DNA from: Flavobacterium sp. J372
GTDB taxonomy: Bacteria > Bacteroidota > Bacteroidia > Flavobacteriales > Flavobacteriaceae
DNA: 57,218 nucleotides
Reading direction: 5' to 3'
NCBI RefSeq assembly: GCF_024699965.1
Contig: NZ_JAJOMZ010000005.1
Location: 1-57,218, forward strand
Both the position numbers and the translations under genes were made by a program. Shown here piece by piece: positions 41,370 through 54,330 of the stretch (the first letter of the stretch is position 1; each line of letters begins with the position of its first letter). Under the pieces are notes generated by a model. That model was not told where the DNA came from, ran no database searches, and worked only from the letters and a program-made list of their open reading frames with translations.

Positions 41370-43290
41370 TTAGGTGCTCAGATAATTTTTTACTCCTTCA
41401 CGAATGTCAAATATGGCTTTTTCAAATCCTGTGGCCCAGGTTCCATTCATTGGCTGGGAGTAGTTTGATTCATCACATACACCTGAAGTCCTCTGTGTTA
41501 GGACGGAGTAAGCCCTGATTAGGCGCCTCGCGTCTCACCTTGTTGAAACCGGGCTGCAAAATGTTACCTGTATTGACTGAAGCTGATTTCGCTTTGGCGT
41601 AATATTTTATAACCGCGCGTTACATCCTTTACCCGATGCTTTTGATCATGTCGCCATCTTCAGCACCCGAAAATCTACGTCTTGAAAGTGCTATCATCTA
41701 TAGCGATTTTGTCCCCCCCGCCCCAACTCCTGCGGTTGCCGCCATCATGGGCGTTCAGAGACTTTCCTCCGCACTTTGGTTTTATAGTAACACGATTACT
41801 CTAAGTATTAGCGGCTTACTTTGGAAGTTGTACTCAAATTATTTATCCTGCTGCATCATACTAGACTCATCTTTATTGCTTTCAATCCTAAAGGCAAGCA
41901 GGACTCCTTTCTTTAGGCGGAGTTCATATCGAGAATACTCTCGGCGCTTCAGGCTTGGGGAGGATGCTGTTTTCCCAGGTTTCTTTTGCTTTGAAATTTG
42001 TAGCAGGTGCCTTTGCCAGGGTGTCAGGCTACGCTGATTACCGACGCGGGCCATCGAAAGAACAAGAAATAAGTAAAAAATTCCTCATAAATATGTAACG
42101 GGCTTCTGGCACTGATATTTTCGCAAGTTCTCAGCAAAAATAAACGCCACCTATTTGTTTCCTGCCTGTGCGGCTGTCTTCGGCGGTTCCCAGTCAAATC
42201 AGGCTGTTTTTTTGGTCCCGCTCATCATCACGAGGTTGTTTACCGCGCCTTTATCATCATAGTGCGCATTGTTGTCAACTTTATCGTCAGCTGGCATCTT
42301 TGCCAGGGTTGTTGTTTTGTTGTGCTTCTTGGCTTTGGCCACAGAAGTTCCATCCACATTCTTTTTTACTATTGGATGCAATCTTTTTTGTTGGCAGGTC
42401 GTTAGGATCATTGCCCGGAAATGGTTCTTCAATTTCTTCGGCAATTAATTCAGGCTTATCAGCCCATAAAATATAAAGCCCACAACCTTTTCTACATAAT
42501 ACCCTAATTGGAGAACATACCCAAAGGCTAAAGCGCACCGTCACGCCAAAGAAAATAAATTTCTTAATTGAATGCTTACTGTGAAAGTAGGGTATGGGCG
42601 TGTTCTTAATTCGTTCACAAGCACCTCAGATGTCGGTAAATGATTTGTACATTCCGCATTAAGTAACGATCCAACCTAGTCACTCTGTTATTTTACCTGC
42701 TAAGTAAAACTCATTGAGTTTTCCGGTAATACTCTTAGCGAGCTGATTCGACTTGAGGCTATCATGGTCTTTTCCCGAGAGTTATGGCATCATCGAAAAG
42801 TTTCAGTGGTTTTATATCTTCGTTTTTCCAAATGCTTATCTAAGTATTTCAGCATAAGCGGGAATACAACTGCGCATAATCTCTTTATCACTCTTTCAAT
42901 CAGCATTACTGCCAGCTTTCAATGCAAAATTAAATGTTTTTTACCAATGCTTCCACGTTGTTGCGGCATTACCACCAGCGGTCCTAAGCTCGTATTTGTA
43001 CGGAAAACAAGCAGCAATGATATTACGAGCCCTGGCATTGTATGCATATGGTTGTAATCTTTTTTTGGCTGGTTCCAGATGGCTTCCAGTCGCTCAAGCT
43101 CAAGATAAGCTATACCTACTCAGTACTAATCCAAAGCCGGACATTACTGGTATAAGTTTTTGCAAATGTACTCTTGCCATTCAAACACCAGGAGAAAGTA
43201 ATGAAGAAAGAAAGCCTTACTCTTTCCGGATTCCATATAAATCATTATGTGTCCATAAGAGAATTAGCCTCAAAAATGTGTTTCAGCTGG
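41370..43290 (-). other. Degraded coding block, minus strand, two or more genes not resolved
   Basis: Long fragments on the minus strand look protein-like but change frame every 30-100 bases. Fragments include WADKPELIAEEIEEPFPGND with NDLPTKK (about 42,400), MPADDKVDNNAHYDDKG (about 42,270), KSITGKLNEFYLAGKITE (about 42,700) and a C-terminal end GTWATGFEKAIFDIREGVKN with YLST and a stop at 41,370. A fragment near 41,620 (HRVKDV...YKIL..SEISFSQ) faintly recalls a LysM repeat. I could not assign families with confidence. At least two genes are expected from the length and from the stop at 41,370. Confidence 0.35.
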
Positions 43291-43294
43291 TGTC

Positions 43295-43700
43295 TTATTG
43301 AAAACCCAAATTCTGGGACCACATTCCGCCAAGCCTCTTGGTTTTCTGTTGAAAGTAAACAAGGTAATTGTAGAGCATGTAATTCCGCTTTATAACCATA
43401 AATTTCTCATTTGAGAAATATTCTATACGCATATCGCTTAAAAACGGTTATTCTGGTTGAAGCGGTTATTCCACTCTGTCACCCATCAGTATGTTCTTAT
43501 TTTCAAGATAATGCTGTTCCTTGAAATCTACCTCTTTGGGTTTGCCGACCAAACCAAACCAAATTCAAGCCCAGATCCTATCAAACAAAGTCACATTTTC
43601 CCATTCCAGCTCATCGCTTGGCTGTAAGTGATCATCACGTTTTGGCAGCCCGCTACCATTTGCCCTGTGACAGTTTACTGTTTGAAGAATTCAAGGTTGC
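43295..43700 (-). CDS. DUF6146 family protein (frameshifted)
   Basis: Minus-strand fragments fit the DUF6146 pattern in order: HLQPSDELE and ENVTLFD (equivalent to the family's 'SDELEYELVIFD'), GKPKEVDFKEQHYLEN, VTEWNNRFNQ across a shift, and LYNYLVYFQQKTKRLGG near the end, stopping at 43,295. The family is about 140 residues and confined to Bacteroidetes. The start is not visible; a lipoprotein signal would be expected upstream of 43,650. At least four shifts. Role unknown. Confidence 0.55.
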
Positions 43701-43862
43701 CCAGCTTCTTTCAAATCATTGGCAAAGGCGCAAATCATTCAAGATATGATTACTGGATAAGTTTACCTTAAAGTACAAAGCGAGAAGCGCGCCAGTGGGC
43801 GCGTTTTTAAATCAAATTTGGCGCGTCAGTGTCTGTTACTCTTTTTCAATTACAAAAGCGCT

Positions 43863-44210
43863 TTAACTCAGCCGTTTTTGCAGTTCGTGAATCATGAACC
43901 CCCCATCACGAATAATCATTGATGCTATCCGGCCGGATTCAAGTTTTCTAATATTGTCTGCTAGTAGCCCGTGGTGCAGCAAGTTACAGCAGCAATTAAG
44001 TTGGATTAACGTGAATTTCGTTTGTCCATTGTCAAACTTCTGCCATATGTTGCCTTACCGCTTCTTTACCCTGCAATGCATTGCGTTCTCAAAAGAAGTT
44101 AAGTTTTGTATCTTCGATTGCCATTTCCTGCCAGGAAACCTTCATAAATCCACCACGAACAATAAACTAGTTTGCCCGTTTGCCCGGTATTTACCGGCTT
44201 AGTGCGCGCC
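43863..44210 (-). CDS. Small protein of unknown function (frameshifted)
   Basis: A frame of about 65 residues is clean at the end: NGQTKFTLIQLN, then LLHHGLLADNIRKLESGRIA and SMIIRDGGFMIHELQKRLS with a stop at 43,863. Upstream, MKVSWQEMAIEDTKLNFF and ERNALQGKEAVRQHMAEV lie in other frames and probably belong to it. The C-terminal part is a predicted pair of helices. No family was recognised. It follows serA on the same strand. Confidence 0.4.
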
Positions 44211-44264
44211 GTCATATTGTATTTTTATTTCTAATAGCAGGCAAAAAGCACTCAATAGGCCGCT

Positions 44265-45347
44265 TCATAATATTTCGGCAAGGCATGATTCAGTATTATT
44301 AGTTTTTAACAGGCTTGTTATCTCATAAACAGGTTCTGTATTTCTATCCTGTCCTGCGCTTCAAGCGTAGACGCTTTTTCAATATTAATCTGGGTGTAAG
44401 AGGAACATTTTTGATTGCATCAACACCACCACTGCCGGTTTCCGATTATATAATACAAAACATCAAGAGCCCGCACCGTCTCAGCTTTACATGGCTCGAA
44501 GTGCATCGTCAGGACAGCTTCGCGTATCGATCAATGCCACCGCGTGATCCGTTGATTCATCCTTACAAATCAACAGGCCTTATAGGTTCTATGTACCACT
44601 AATTTCAGCTTGACAAATCACCTCAGTATACAGTACCCACATTTGCGGTGTTCATAAGATCAGCTTGCCATACTGACCATATCTTCCAGGCCCAGATATT
44701 GATTGTCTCTTGCTTATCCAGCCGAACTGGCCATTGGCGAAATCCGGCCGTATAATCGGCGTTGCCTCCCTGACTTATTCATCTTTATAACCCGCACATG
44801 CTAAAGACCTAAAGCAATTCGCGCTACCGAGCGACCTATTTTTGCAGAGAGCAATAATGACCAAGAGTTTTTGCCACGAAGGCTCAATGCCATTAGCATA
44901 AGCAGCTTATTTGGCCTTTAAAATTAGTAATATCAGCGGCCTCCGAACGGCATATTCCTCTGTCCCATCATGTAAAGCGCGTATACGGTGAATCGTGGCC
45001 CTTGACACAAGCTCCGCAACAGAGATCTGCGATGATGACCCGAGGAGTGTTTTTAATAAAGTGGATATATACTTTTCAGCGAGGGCGCTAGTCAACATAA
45101 TATTATCCATGCCTACGCCACTTTGACCCAATAGGTGCAGATCCGGACATGCATCTATAATATATTTTTTGGGTACTTTTGTAGCACTGCGCACCAGTGG
45201 CTCGCGCTCGATGTTCATTGGCGTTAGTTGTGATTAGCTCCACCCTGTTTCTACCCTTCTTTTTTGGTGTTCCATGATTCAAAAATAAGCTGTTTCAAGT
45301 ACAGCTATACCTTTTTTGAAATAAAGTCATTGCTTCAACTATTTTCA
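44265..45347 (-). CDS. serA: D-3-phosphoglycerate dehydrogenase-like 2-hydroxyacid dehydrogenase
   Basis: First step of serine synthesis: 3-phosphoglycerate to 3-phosphohydroxypyruvate with NAD. Minus-strand fragments in order: ANDFISKKGIAVLETA near 45,320, LVRSATKVPKKYIIDACPDL and LLGQSGVGMDNI (45,090-45,210), SVAELV and ALHDG (about 45,000), a broken INxSRGG with DVF motif near 44,480-44,570, and GASTLEAQDRI near 44,370 as the family's PHIGASTxEAQ region. Start inferred near 45,347. More than ten shifts. Its neighbour serC supports the pathway assignment. Confidence 0.78.
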
Positions 45348-45459
45348 GTTTCTCAGGTTTGGATTCAGATTTATGGTCTGATTACCCTTCTTTTTGATGT
45401 ATGGCTGTTGTCTCTTAAGTGTGATTGGCTAGGCTGAGCTTTTCCAATGGTTTATATTC

Positions 45460-46600
45460 GCGTTTGCTTTCAGGTTCTATCTTACAAGCACCTGCGCGCT
45501 TTCAATAACACGCGCTGTAGATTAGCAGATGGGCGCCCATAAATCGCCCAACCCTTCTGCGTGACCTGGGTTGAGGATGCCCATATGTGCTGACTACAAT
45601 TTATCAAACGTTTCGGTGTGTTGCCTCAAGCATCTTTGGTAGAAGGGTGCAGTTCGTTTTTCGAGGCAGTCATGCTTCTTTTTCTTAGTACCAACAAATG
45701 GCGGGTTACGATTCAATTTCTTTGTATATCAGTTCTGCTTTTTAGAGGTGTTTCGTTTTTCCATAGCTGAAAATACCCGCGCCATTAGCCTTTAACCATT
45801 GAAGGGTGGGGATGGGATGTAGCCACTGCGGAAACTTGAGATGGTTGTGTTGTGCATTATTTGGCGCATTAGATGTACTTAGCGCCAGAGGTCCAAGTAA
45901 TTCCCGGAATATTTGAAATTCTTTTCCAAATAAAATCTTTCTTTTCTATAAAGGCAATTGTTGAAAGTACCGATGATTTATATTTTTCTGACCTCCTGCT
46001 GTATCAATATCAATTCGAACTTAAAAAATCTGGCTCATAAAATCGTCCCGTCATATCGCACTTAGTTCAAACATTTGTTTTAGGAAGAAAACCAGACATC
46101 TAAAATTACTTGAAAATGGTGATATAATCCAGGTACAATGGAAATAATCTTAATATTGGAATGTTATAATTCTTTCGGGATATGGAGTTGTAATTGTCTA
46201 TTTTGAAGATACTACAAATCTCACATGTTGCCCAGAGTGAAACTATTTTTTTCAATTGTTGCTTTCTTCAGCCCGAATTTGCCAGTATCAGAGATCAGAC
46301 CACTTTGCTTTGGTTTTCAATTCTGAGTTTGTAAGGTACCCACTGAGTTCAGAATCAAGCACATGGTTAGCAAGAAATAAATGCTGATGGCCTTTCGCCT
46401 CAAGGCCCATAGAACCAGGAGGCAGAGCACGGGCGTAGTCCATTGTACTTTTTGCAAAATCTTTAACTGCGGGTTGCGATGGTTCAAGAAGTGAGATACT
46501 TCTGCACCGTTAAGAATCAGATTTACAGCTACTGCGCTTTTAAAAACCTCCCGCCATAGGAAGGACCGAAGGACCCACACTGAGGAATTGCTTCTTAATT
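45460..46600 (-). CDS. serC: Phosphoserine aminotransferase
   Basis: Second step of serine synthesis (also used in pyridoxine synthesis). The N-terminus reads, across shifts near 46,560-46,600, MKKHNFSAGPSVLP then REVFKSA. LNHRNPQ and GLEAKGHQHLFL follow near 46,380-46,480, equivalent to 'ISHRxPxF' and 'GLxGxGYQxLFL'. TLQWLKANGAG lies near 45,790, and FDKLWSAHMGILN then SAQVLV near 45,500-45,600. The order and spacing fit a protein of about 355 residues. Both limits are approximate. The gene is upstream of serA on the same strand. Confidence 0.7.
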
Positions 46601-46677
46601 TTCTGTCTGTTAATAGACAGTTAAATTCATTGCGTGCCAATTCCGCAAAATGCGGGAGAAATATCGCAGAAAAAAAA

Positions 46678-48204
<1,527 letters not shown>

Positions 48205-48221
48205 TTAACATTAGTGTAATA

Positions 48222-48253
48222 AAAAATCCTGAGCGCATAACTTCAGGATTTTT
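48222..48253. terminator. Bidirectional rho-independent terminator
   Basis: A perfect eleven-base stem AAAAATCCTGA / TCAGGATTTTT with a ten-base loop. It lies between the convergent ferredoxin and secreted-protein genes. Confidence 0.85.
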
Positions 48254-48290
48254 CTTTTCATAGAGTATATATTGTGATCTTTCAGAATTT

Positions 48291-48829
48291 TTACGGCCTT
48301 ACACGGCTGTATGTCTGCACTGTAACACCATCGGTTTTATCATCATAACTTTCAGCTACAAAGTTTCCGTGCTTTATCAAAGTAACCAATTGATGTTGTA
48401 GTGCCGCTTCGGTAAATATAGTTGTTATTTGATGTTCTCCTCATTGTACCAAAGTTCTGGTTATCACCCGAAATCACACGGTAACCGGTTTTGTCTGTAA
48501 CAAACTGATAGCGTTGGCCATTCAGGGTGTAGTAGCTTGGCGGGTCAATTTCCTGTGTAGGGATACCATCACGCGACACCGTTGCGTAGGGGTTGTTACC
48601 GCTACAGGAGTGGTCCCTCAAGTCTTTTTTAATTTATTTGATTCAGCATCTTTAAAATCAAGTTCTTGCTGCGCTGTGCGTGTTTAGTTTACTTCGGTAC
48701 TTTTTACTCCTGTACACCATTGTTTACTGTGGTACGCTTAGTTGTAGTTTCCTGTGTAACATTCCTGTTTACCTGTGCATTTACAGAAAGCCCCAAAGCC
48801 AGTGCCAATGCTAAAGCTATATTTTTCAT
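48291..48829 (-). CDS. Secreted protein of unknown function
   Basis: The N-terminus MKNIALALALALGLSVNAQ is a signal peptide. A Thr-rich stretch (VNRNVTQETTTKRTTVNNG) follows, then after shifts at about 48,620-48,700 CSGNNPYATVSRDGIPTQEI, SYYTLNGQRYQFVTDKTGYR and YRSGTTTSIGYFDKARNF. It ends TVQTYSRVRP. About 178 residues, with Tyr-rich short strands in the second half. No family was recognised. Probably periplasmic or surface-exposed. Confidence 0.72.
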
Positions 48830-48996
48830 GATTTTCCGTTTTAATGGGTTTTACGCCTACAAAGTACCTGCGTATTGTTAAAATGGTTGATAAAGAAAAG
48901 ATAAAGTAGTCATAAAGTCTGCTTAGCCATAAGCAACACGCCATTAGTCAAAAACCGAAGGTCTAATTATCTTATTAATTCAACAGCCTAAATGAT

Positions 48997-49004
48997 TATC
49001 TTTG
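48997..49004 (+). promoter_or_regulatory. Flavobacterial -7 promoter element of ychF
   Basis: TATCTTTG matches TAnnTTTG 23 bases before the ychF start. Confidence 0.6.
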
Positions 49005-49027
49005 CACCCTTAAAATAACAACTTTAC

Positions 49028-50147
49028 ATGAAAGCAGGTATTGTAGGATTACCAAACGTGGGTAAATCAACACTTTTAAGTGTTTGTCAAACGCTAAGGC
49101 ACAAAGCGCCAACTTTCCGTTTTTGTACTATTGAGCCAAACGTGGGTGTGGTCGAATGTACCCGACCCCAGGCTGCAAAAGCTTGAAGGGCTGGTAAACC
49201 CTGAGCGTGTGGTACCTGCAACTGTTGAAATTATGGACATCGCCCGGGCTTGTAAAGGGTGCCAGTAAGGGCGAAGGGCTTAGTAACCAGTTTCTGGGGA
49301 ACATCCGTGAGTGTAATGCCATCATCCATGTACTGCGTTGCTTTGACAATGACAATATTGTGCACGTTGACGGCAGTGTAAACCCGATACGTGATAAAGA
49401 AACTATTGATATTGAGCTTCAGCTAAAAGACCTTGAAACTGTAGAAAAACGTCTTGAAAAAGTAAAGCGCACTGCAAAAGCCGGTATTAAAGAAGCAGTT
49501 GTTGAAGATGCTTTGCCTGAAAATATAAAAAAGCAGTGCTGCTTCAGGGTAAATCTGCCAGGAGTAGTACAGCCAAAGAACCAGGATGAAACCGACCTGA
49601 TGGAAAGCTTCCAGCTGATTACTACAAAGCCTGTGCTTTTATGTTTCTGTAATGTTGATGAAGGACTCCGCCGCTCTCGGTAGATAAATATGTAGAGTGG
49701 GTTCGTGAACTTGCTGAAAGAAGAGAAGTCACTAGAGGTTATTGTATTGGCTGTTGGTACAGAGGCCGATATTACTGAACTGGAAACTTACGAAGAAAGC
49801 GCCAGTGTTTCTAGAAGACCTTGGCCTTAAAGAGCCCGGAGCTTCAGCTTTACTCGGGGCTGCTTATAAACTTTTAAAACTGCAAACTTACTTCACAGCC
49901 GGGGTAAAAGAGGGTAAGGGCCTGGACAATACAGGTAGGTGATACCTCGCCGCAGGCAGCAGGAAATTATCCATACCGATTTTGAAAAGGACTTTATCCG
50001 TGCCGAAGTCATCAGCGTTCGATGGCTATGTAGCATTCGGTTCTGAAGCAAAAGTAAAAGAAGCCGGGAAGCTACGCGTTGAGAGAAAAGAAAAAAGAAT
50101 ATATTGTAAAAGACGGTGATGTTATGCACTTACGTTTTAACGTATAA
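49028..50147 (+). CDS. ychF: Ribosome-binding ATPase YchF
   Basis: An Obg-family ATPase that binds the ribosome and is linked to oxidative stress. The start [16 protein letters not shown] carries the P-loop. Further parts are [51 protein letters not shown] (G3 region), [36 protein letters not shown] and the C-terminal TGS domain with [22 protein letters not shown] and [10 protein letters not shown]. About 364 residues. At least eight shifts. The motif order is complete. Confidence 0.93.
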
Positions 50148-50172
50148 TATTATAGTATAAGTTCTTATAAAC

Positions 50173-50201
50173 AAAGCCCCTCGTGATAAATGAGGGGCTT
50201 T
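50173..50201. terminator. Bidirectional rho-independent terminator
   Basis: A perfect ten-base stem AAAGCCCCTC / GAGGGGCTTT with a nine-base loop, between convergent ychF and the minus-strand unknown gene. Confidence 0.85.
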
Positions 50202-50241
50202 TATATAAACCTAATGATTATAATTAGTTGCTTCACGAGAT

Positions 50242-50702
50242 TTAGGGCTTAATATTTTCAAATTTATAATAAGCCACTTCTCCAATCAGGGTAATACCAA
50301 TAATTCTGCCAAAGCTGATACTGTGTTCCTGAGGCACCCATAATATTAAAGGTTCTCCATGAGCACAGAGGTAATCAGGAGCTGCTACTGAGGTCCGAAG
50401 AAGGTCATTTCCAAGACCAATTCTAGGAAAAGCCCACTATTGGCGTGACATAAAATTGCTCGAAAGCTCCTCCCGACGGGCCGATGCGGGGGCATCTTTT
50501 AAACACTGCATTCCCCCCCCATTTGGGACGGTAAAACATTCTCCACATGACCAAAGCTATTACCCCAATAGCAAAAGAGATCATTGAGGCATGCACAGGA
50601 CCTACACTCCGGTTTTCGCTAATTTACTATTCATCCCTACCTGAAGCGGCAGAAACGGCTCCATACCAGGAAATGGGAGAATAATCCAGCATTGTTTTCC
50701 AT
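50242..50702 (-). CDS. Unknown protein next to the old yellow enzyme
   Basis: About 150 residues across several shifts. It starts MENNAGLFSH with HASMISFAIGVIALVMWRMF as a likely membrane helix (about 50,540-50,600), then YRPK. The C-terminal part reads DYLCAHGEPLILWVPQEHSI and SFGRIIGITLIGEVAYYKFE, ending NIKP at 50,242. No family recognised. It lies 65 bases after the OYE stop on the same strand. Confidence 0.45.
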
Positions 50703-50766
50703 TATTAGATAAATTTTTAATTTTAAAATGCCCTTTTATGCATTGCCATGTAATTTCTACGGGTCA

Positions 50767-51802
50767 TCAAGGTTCAACCATTTCCCCATGAATGCCGAAA
50801 TAAGGATCACGTAAATGCTCACGGGCTATTACCACGAGATCTGCCTGTTTGTTCTCGATGATCTCATTAGACTGAAACGCATCCACAATCATTCCCACGG
50901 CCCCTACAGGAATATTTACCGTGGTTACGAATAGATTTGTTGCCAGTGGCAGTTGCTGTATCCACGACTTCGCAATGTTTTGATCAACCTTGTACAAAAA
51001 CGCCTCCAGGCTCGTTCGCAAAATCTACACCCAATTCCTTCAGGTTTTCACTTGGCCTTACACTTTCTTCCATAGTCCACGCATCTATACTATTGCTGTA
51101 ATCAACTGCCGAGAGCCGTACAAATAATGGCATAGTAGCAGGTATTACTTCACGCTTACTGGGGTTACTACCTCCGCAACAACCGGATCCTGTTTTCAAA
51201 ACCGCCGCCATACATGTCTTTTCTTTTATTGAGTTAAAGCCGAATAAAACTGTTGCAGCAGATAACCGTGGGCGGCATAAGGCTCAATAACGTCAAATCC
51301 GGCGTCTAAAGCATTTTTGCAGCTTGCTGAAAATCATTTATTACTTTTTCAATTTCTTCCAAAGTCATTTCCTGTGAAGTTTGGTGTTCATTAATTGGAG
51401 ATTTGCTGCAGAGCTTTTAGGACTCCATCCTCCGTCTTTAGCTTTTAATGGTTTAAAGCCCTGCTCTAAGATGGCTTGTACTGGCATTACCTCCTGCATG
51501 CCATAGCCCGGATACCTATTTTACAGTTTGCGCATGTACAAAGTCTGTAATTTCTTTCCATGCTTGTACCTGTTCCTGGTTCCAGATTCCAACATCTGGT
51601 AAGGTACACGCCTCCGGAGGCACTGCGGTGCCTTCGGTTAAAATCCAATCCCGATCCCCTACAGCGCGGCTTCTCGAGATGGACCAGATGCCATTGGCCG
51701 GGCTTTCCGTTTTGTGCACTGTACTTGCTGCATTGGCGACAGTACAATCCTGTTTTTTAAAGTTAAGCCCCGCAGGCTTAACGGGCTGAAAAGTGCTTTC
51801 AT
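50767..51802 (-). CDS. Old yellow enzyme family NADPH dehydrogenase (YqjM-like)
   Basis: An FMN enzyme reducing activated double bonds. The start at 51,802 gives MKALFSPLSLRGLTLKNRIV, the family's beta-hairpin and FMN entrance. Later come GQWHLVHL and RAVG (51,660-51,720), ITDFVHAQ, FDVIEPYAAHGYLLQQFYS (51,235-51,310, with the His pair region), YGGGFENR and ADLVVIAREHLRDPYFGIHG near the C-terminus (FMN phosphate site). It ends EMVEP. About 345 residues. About ten shifts. It belongs to the thermophilic-like/YqjM subgroup by its short N-terminus. Confidence 0.88.
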
Positions 51803-51897
51803 TTTGCATTGTATTTTGATTACAGTACAAAGTTCACTTTGGATGCTGACAGGGAAAATGAAGTATTTTAAAAAATAAGGTTGAAGTAGTTCAACAT

Positions 51898-52490
51898 TCA
51901 GAGTTTATTATTCCTGATTTTTGACAAAAACTCTGTAGACATGCCTAAAAAAAGCAATAATATATTGTGGAATCCTCTTGTATAAAAGCTTCCCCTTTGC
52001 GGATACTGCCTGGCAAAATTTTCATAACGCTGCACAGCAGTTTGAGTATGAAGGGCTATCATACGCCTCTGTTGTGCCGCTAAGCCCCTTTCTGCTATGA
52101 TCCGGAAAAGGACTCATATTTAGGGTTGAGTTGCTTTAAATATTTTTCGTCATCAAAGGGAGAGTTCCATAATCACAGAATGGGAGAGTGCTTCAACAAA
52201 TAAAGTGGCTGGTTGTTGATAAATATAGGAGTTTATAATCTGTAATCCACCAGTCTTTGACAGCAAGAGCAATGGTAATTTCCTGCCCAGATTCATTGAT
52301 TACAAATGAGCGTAGTGCCCCGTCTACAATATAAAATCTCTTAGATCACGGTAAAGCCGGGTTGTACAATTAATTGTTTCTTTCTCACAGATCTGGATAC
52401 AAACATTTTCAGGAAATCCTGAATTTCTGTATCATTAAGCCTCCTATACGGCTGCCAACTCAAAATCTGCTAATCCTGTATTGTACACTT
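51898..52490 (-). CDS. Crp/Fnr-family transcriptional regulator
   Basis: About 195 residues over five or more shifts. The cyclic-nucleotide-binding-like domain shows RLNDTEIQDFLKMFVS, FYIVDGALRSFVINESGQEI and TIALAVKDWWITDY. The end is RIPQYIIAF then GMSTEFLSKIRNNKL, the helix-turn-helix region in a typical Bacteroidetes form. The ligand is unknown. The OYE gene begins about 95 bases after its stop on the same strand, so it may control that gene. Confidence 0.75.
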
Positions 52491-52782
52491 TCCCTAAATT
52501 TTAATTAAATTCATATAAAATACCGTATACTACAGCTAATGTATGGAAATACTTTTAAAAAAAGCAACAACCTAAAATTACCATCTTGTGGCAAAATTTT
52601 TCTGCGCTGTATTTTGCCGGGATTTTGCCTAGAGAACTGTGGTGCCGTTTTCCAAATTCTGGTGAAGTGCAGGGAAATAAAAAAACCCTGCAAATCATTG
52701 ATTTCGCAGGTTTTTATAGACCATGCCGTGGGTTTTTGTAAAATTTGGAAAAGCTTGATTTTCCGTATTCGCCCTTTTTCGT

Positions 52783-52871
52783 GGGGAGAGCGGGATTCGA
52801 ACTACCACGAAGGTTTCCCCAACGGCTTGAATTCAATCCTCGTTGGCCGCTTAAAAGCGAGTATCTCCACC
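52783..52871 (-). tRNA. Damaged tRNA with long variable arm (possibly Tyr or Ser)
   Basis: The minus strand ends in TTCGAATCCCGCTCTCCCC, a T-loop followed by the 3' acceptor strand, and begins GG[T]GGAGATACTC, which pairs with TCTCCCC if one base is an insertion. The D-arm contains AGCGGCCAACGAGG. The length (about 88) fits a class II tRNA, and the 5' part resembles tRNA-Tyr of Bacteroidetes. The anticodon stem is too damaged to read the anticodon. Confidence 0.4.
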
Positions 52872-52986
52872 TGCTGAAGCGGTTGCGTCATATGTATTGT
52901 TGTTTTTCAGGTCAAAGTAAGACATCTGTGAGAGCTATTTTAATAAGTATTTTTAATAGGCTGGGAGTGAAGCTGTTTAAAGACCA

Positions 52987-53008
52987 AAGGCTGCTCAATG
53001 GCAGCCTT
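52987..53008 (-). terminator. Hairpin at the end of the TlpA gene
   Basis: AAGGCTGC pairs with GCAGCCTT around a six-base loop. It overlaps the last codons as reconstructed, so the true stop may be slightly earlier. Confidence 0.5.
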
Positions 53009-54255
53009 CAATATAAATATTTCCGAAATTGTTGGCCTCAATCAGTGCTTTAATTTTAGACAAGGTCAGATCCACGAGAGGGTTTTCAGCTCCTTCATGT
53101 TACCTTTTTGCATCAAGTGCAAATGTGGCAGGTATACTTTCAACACGATATAGCTTGGCAATAGGCTCGTCCCATTTTTAAGATTGCTTACATGTGTCCA
53201 TTCAAGCTTATCTGCAGCAATAGCTTTTTCCAGCTTTGCTTTATTAATATCAAGCAAAACGCCCTTGGTATTGAGCCTTTCCTTTGTGGTAACGGTTATA
53301 AAGCGCCAACACGCTAGGATTCTCTTTACGGCATGGGCCGCACCACCTGATGCCCAAAAGAATTCTACATTAGTTACTTTACCGAGGAGAACTTTCTTTA
53401 AATTGAAACAGTTTTTCCGTCGGGGTTTGGCGCACTAAAGCCCGCTGCCTGCGCTTTCACCCGGCTGTGCAGCCGCTTTTGCCCTCCGGAGATTGTGGTG
53501 CCATAGGTGCGGGCATACCATTGTTTTTAATCATTTCAGCAAGCTCTTTGCCTTCTTTGGTTTTCTTCAGGTCAGCATCAAACTTATCGTAGTATTTCAG
53601 TAAAAGTTCAGTTATCGGTTTTGTCTGCATGCTAACCATCTGACTGTTATAAGCTGCACCGCCCGCCATATATGCCTTAGGTTTTTTCAACAAAATCTAA
53701 TCGCATTATCCTGCATTCTTTTAAGGAAAGTTCCTGATACTTCTTGTTAAGTTTATTCATAGCAACAGTATCCTGAGACTACGATCCGCGCTTCAATGCA
53801 TTTGCATCATTTGCGATTTTCGCTAATACGAGTCCATCATTTCACGGCGCATCTTGTTTGTCCTTTGGTCTAGCGGTACTCATCAGAAAACTTATCATTG
53901 TTGAATGCCGCTACGCTTTTTACGTATTGAAGATTGAATCTTTTACATCAACATCGGGTTTCTATCTCGCCGTTTTCAAGAATAATCTCTGTTTGCCAGC
54001 CAGCACAAAATTCAACATTTAAAACGTGTAGAGAGGGGTCGGTTACTGTACCTTTAAAAGTAAATTTACCATTTTCAACCTTTGCGGTATCAACAGGTAC
54101 AAAGCCCATCATTCCGCCTTGTTTTCCCAGAATTACATTTTTACCGTCAAGTTGGCTTGTCAATTTTCCCTGTAATTTCAAACTCATTTTCTGCCAAGCT
54201 TTCTACATGTTACTATCATGCCTGCTACAGCAAAAAATAAAATGTACTTTTTCAT
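52995..54255 (-). CDS. TlpA-family thiol-disulfide protein with DUF4369 domain, lipoprotein
   Basis: The N-terminus MKKYILFFAVAGMIVTC is a lipoprotein signal. The DUF4369 domain follows: FEITGKLTSLDGKNVIL, GFVPVDTAKVENGKFTFKGT. A helical linker contains YMAGGAAYNSQMV and TELLLKYYDKFDADLKKTKE. The thioredoxin domain has FWAS then WCGPCRKE with two extra bases inserted (53,320-53,345), IPATFALDAKGNMI and ends NNFGNIYIEG. About 400 residues. The CxxC is intact once the insertion is removed. The role is periplasmic disulfide reduction, common in Bacteroidetes. Confidence 0.82.
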
Positions 54256-54330
54256 TTATTTTTTCTGTATTTGTTATAGTACCAATAATCTAAATTACTT
54301 TCATTAAGATATTTTGCAATTGAAAAATAA

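Noticed and set aside
43140..43210. A P-loop-like GKSTFAKTY fragment on the minus strand
   Set aside because: The text before and after does not form a nucleotide-binding fold in any joined frame. A chance match in a noisy region is as likely.
43863..44210. DUF1015 protein downstream of serA, the order seen in other Flavobacteriaceae
   Set aside because: The expected motifs such as ADGHHR were not found on the minus strand between 42,900 and 44,200, and DUF6146 fragments occupy the place instead.
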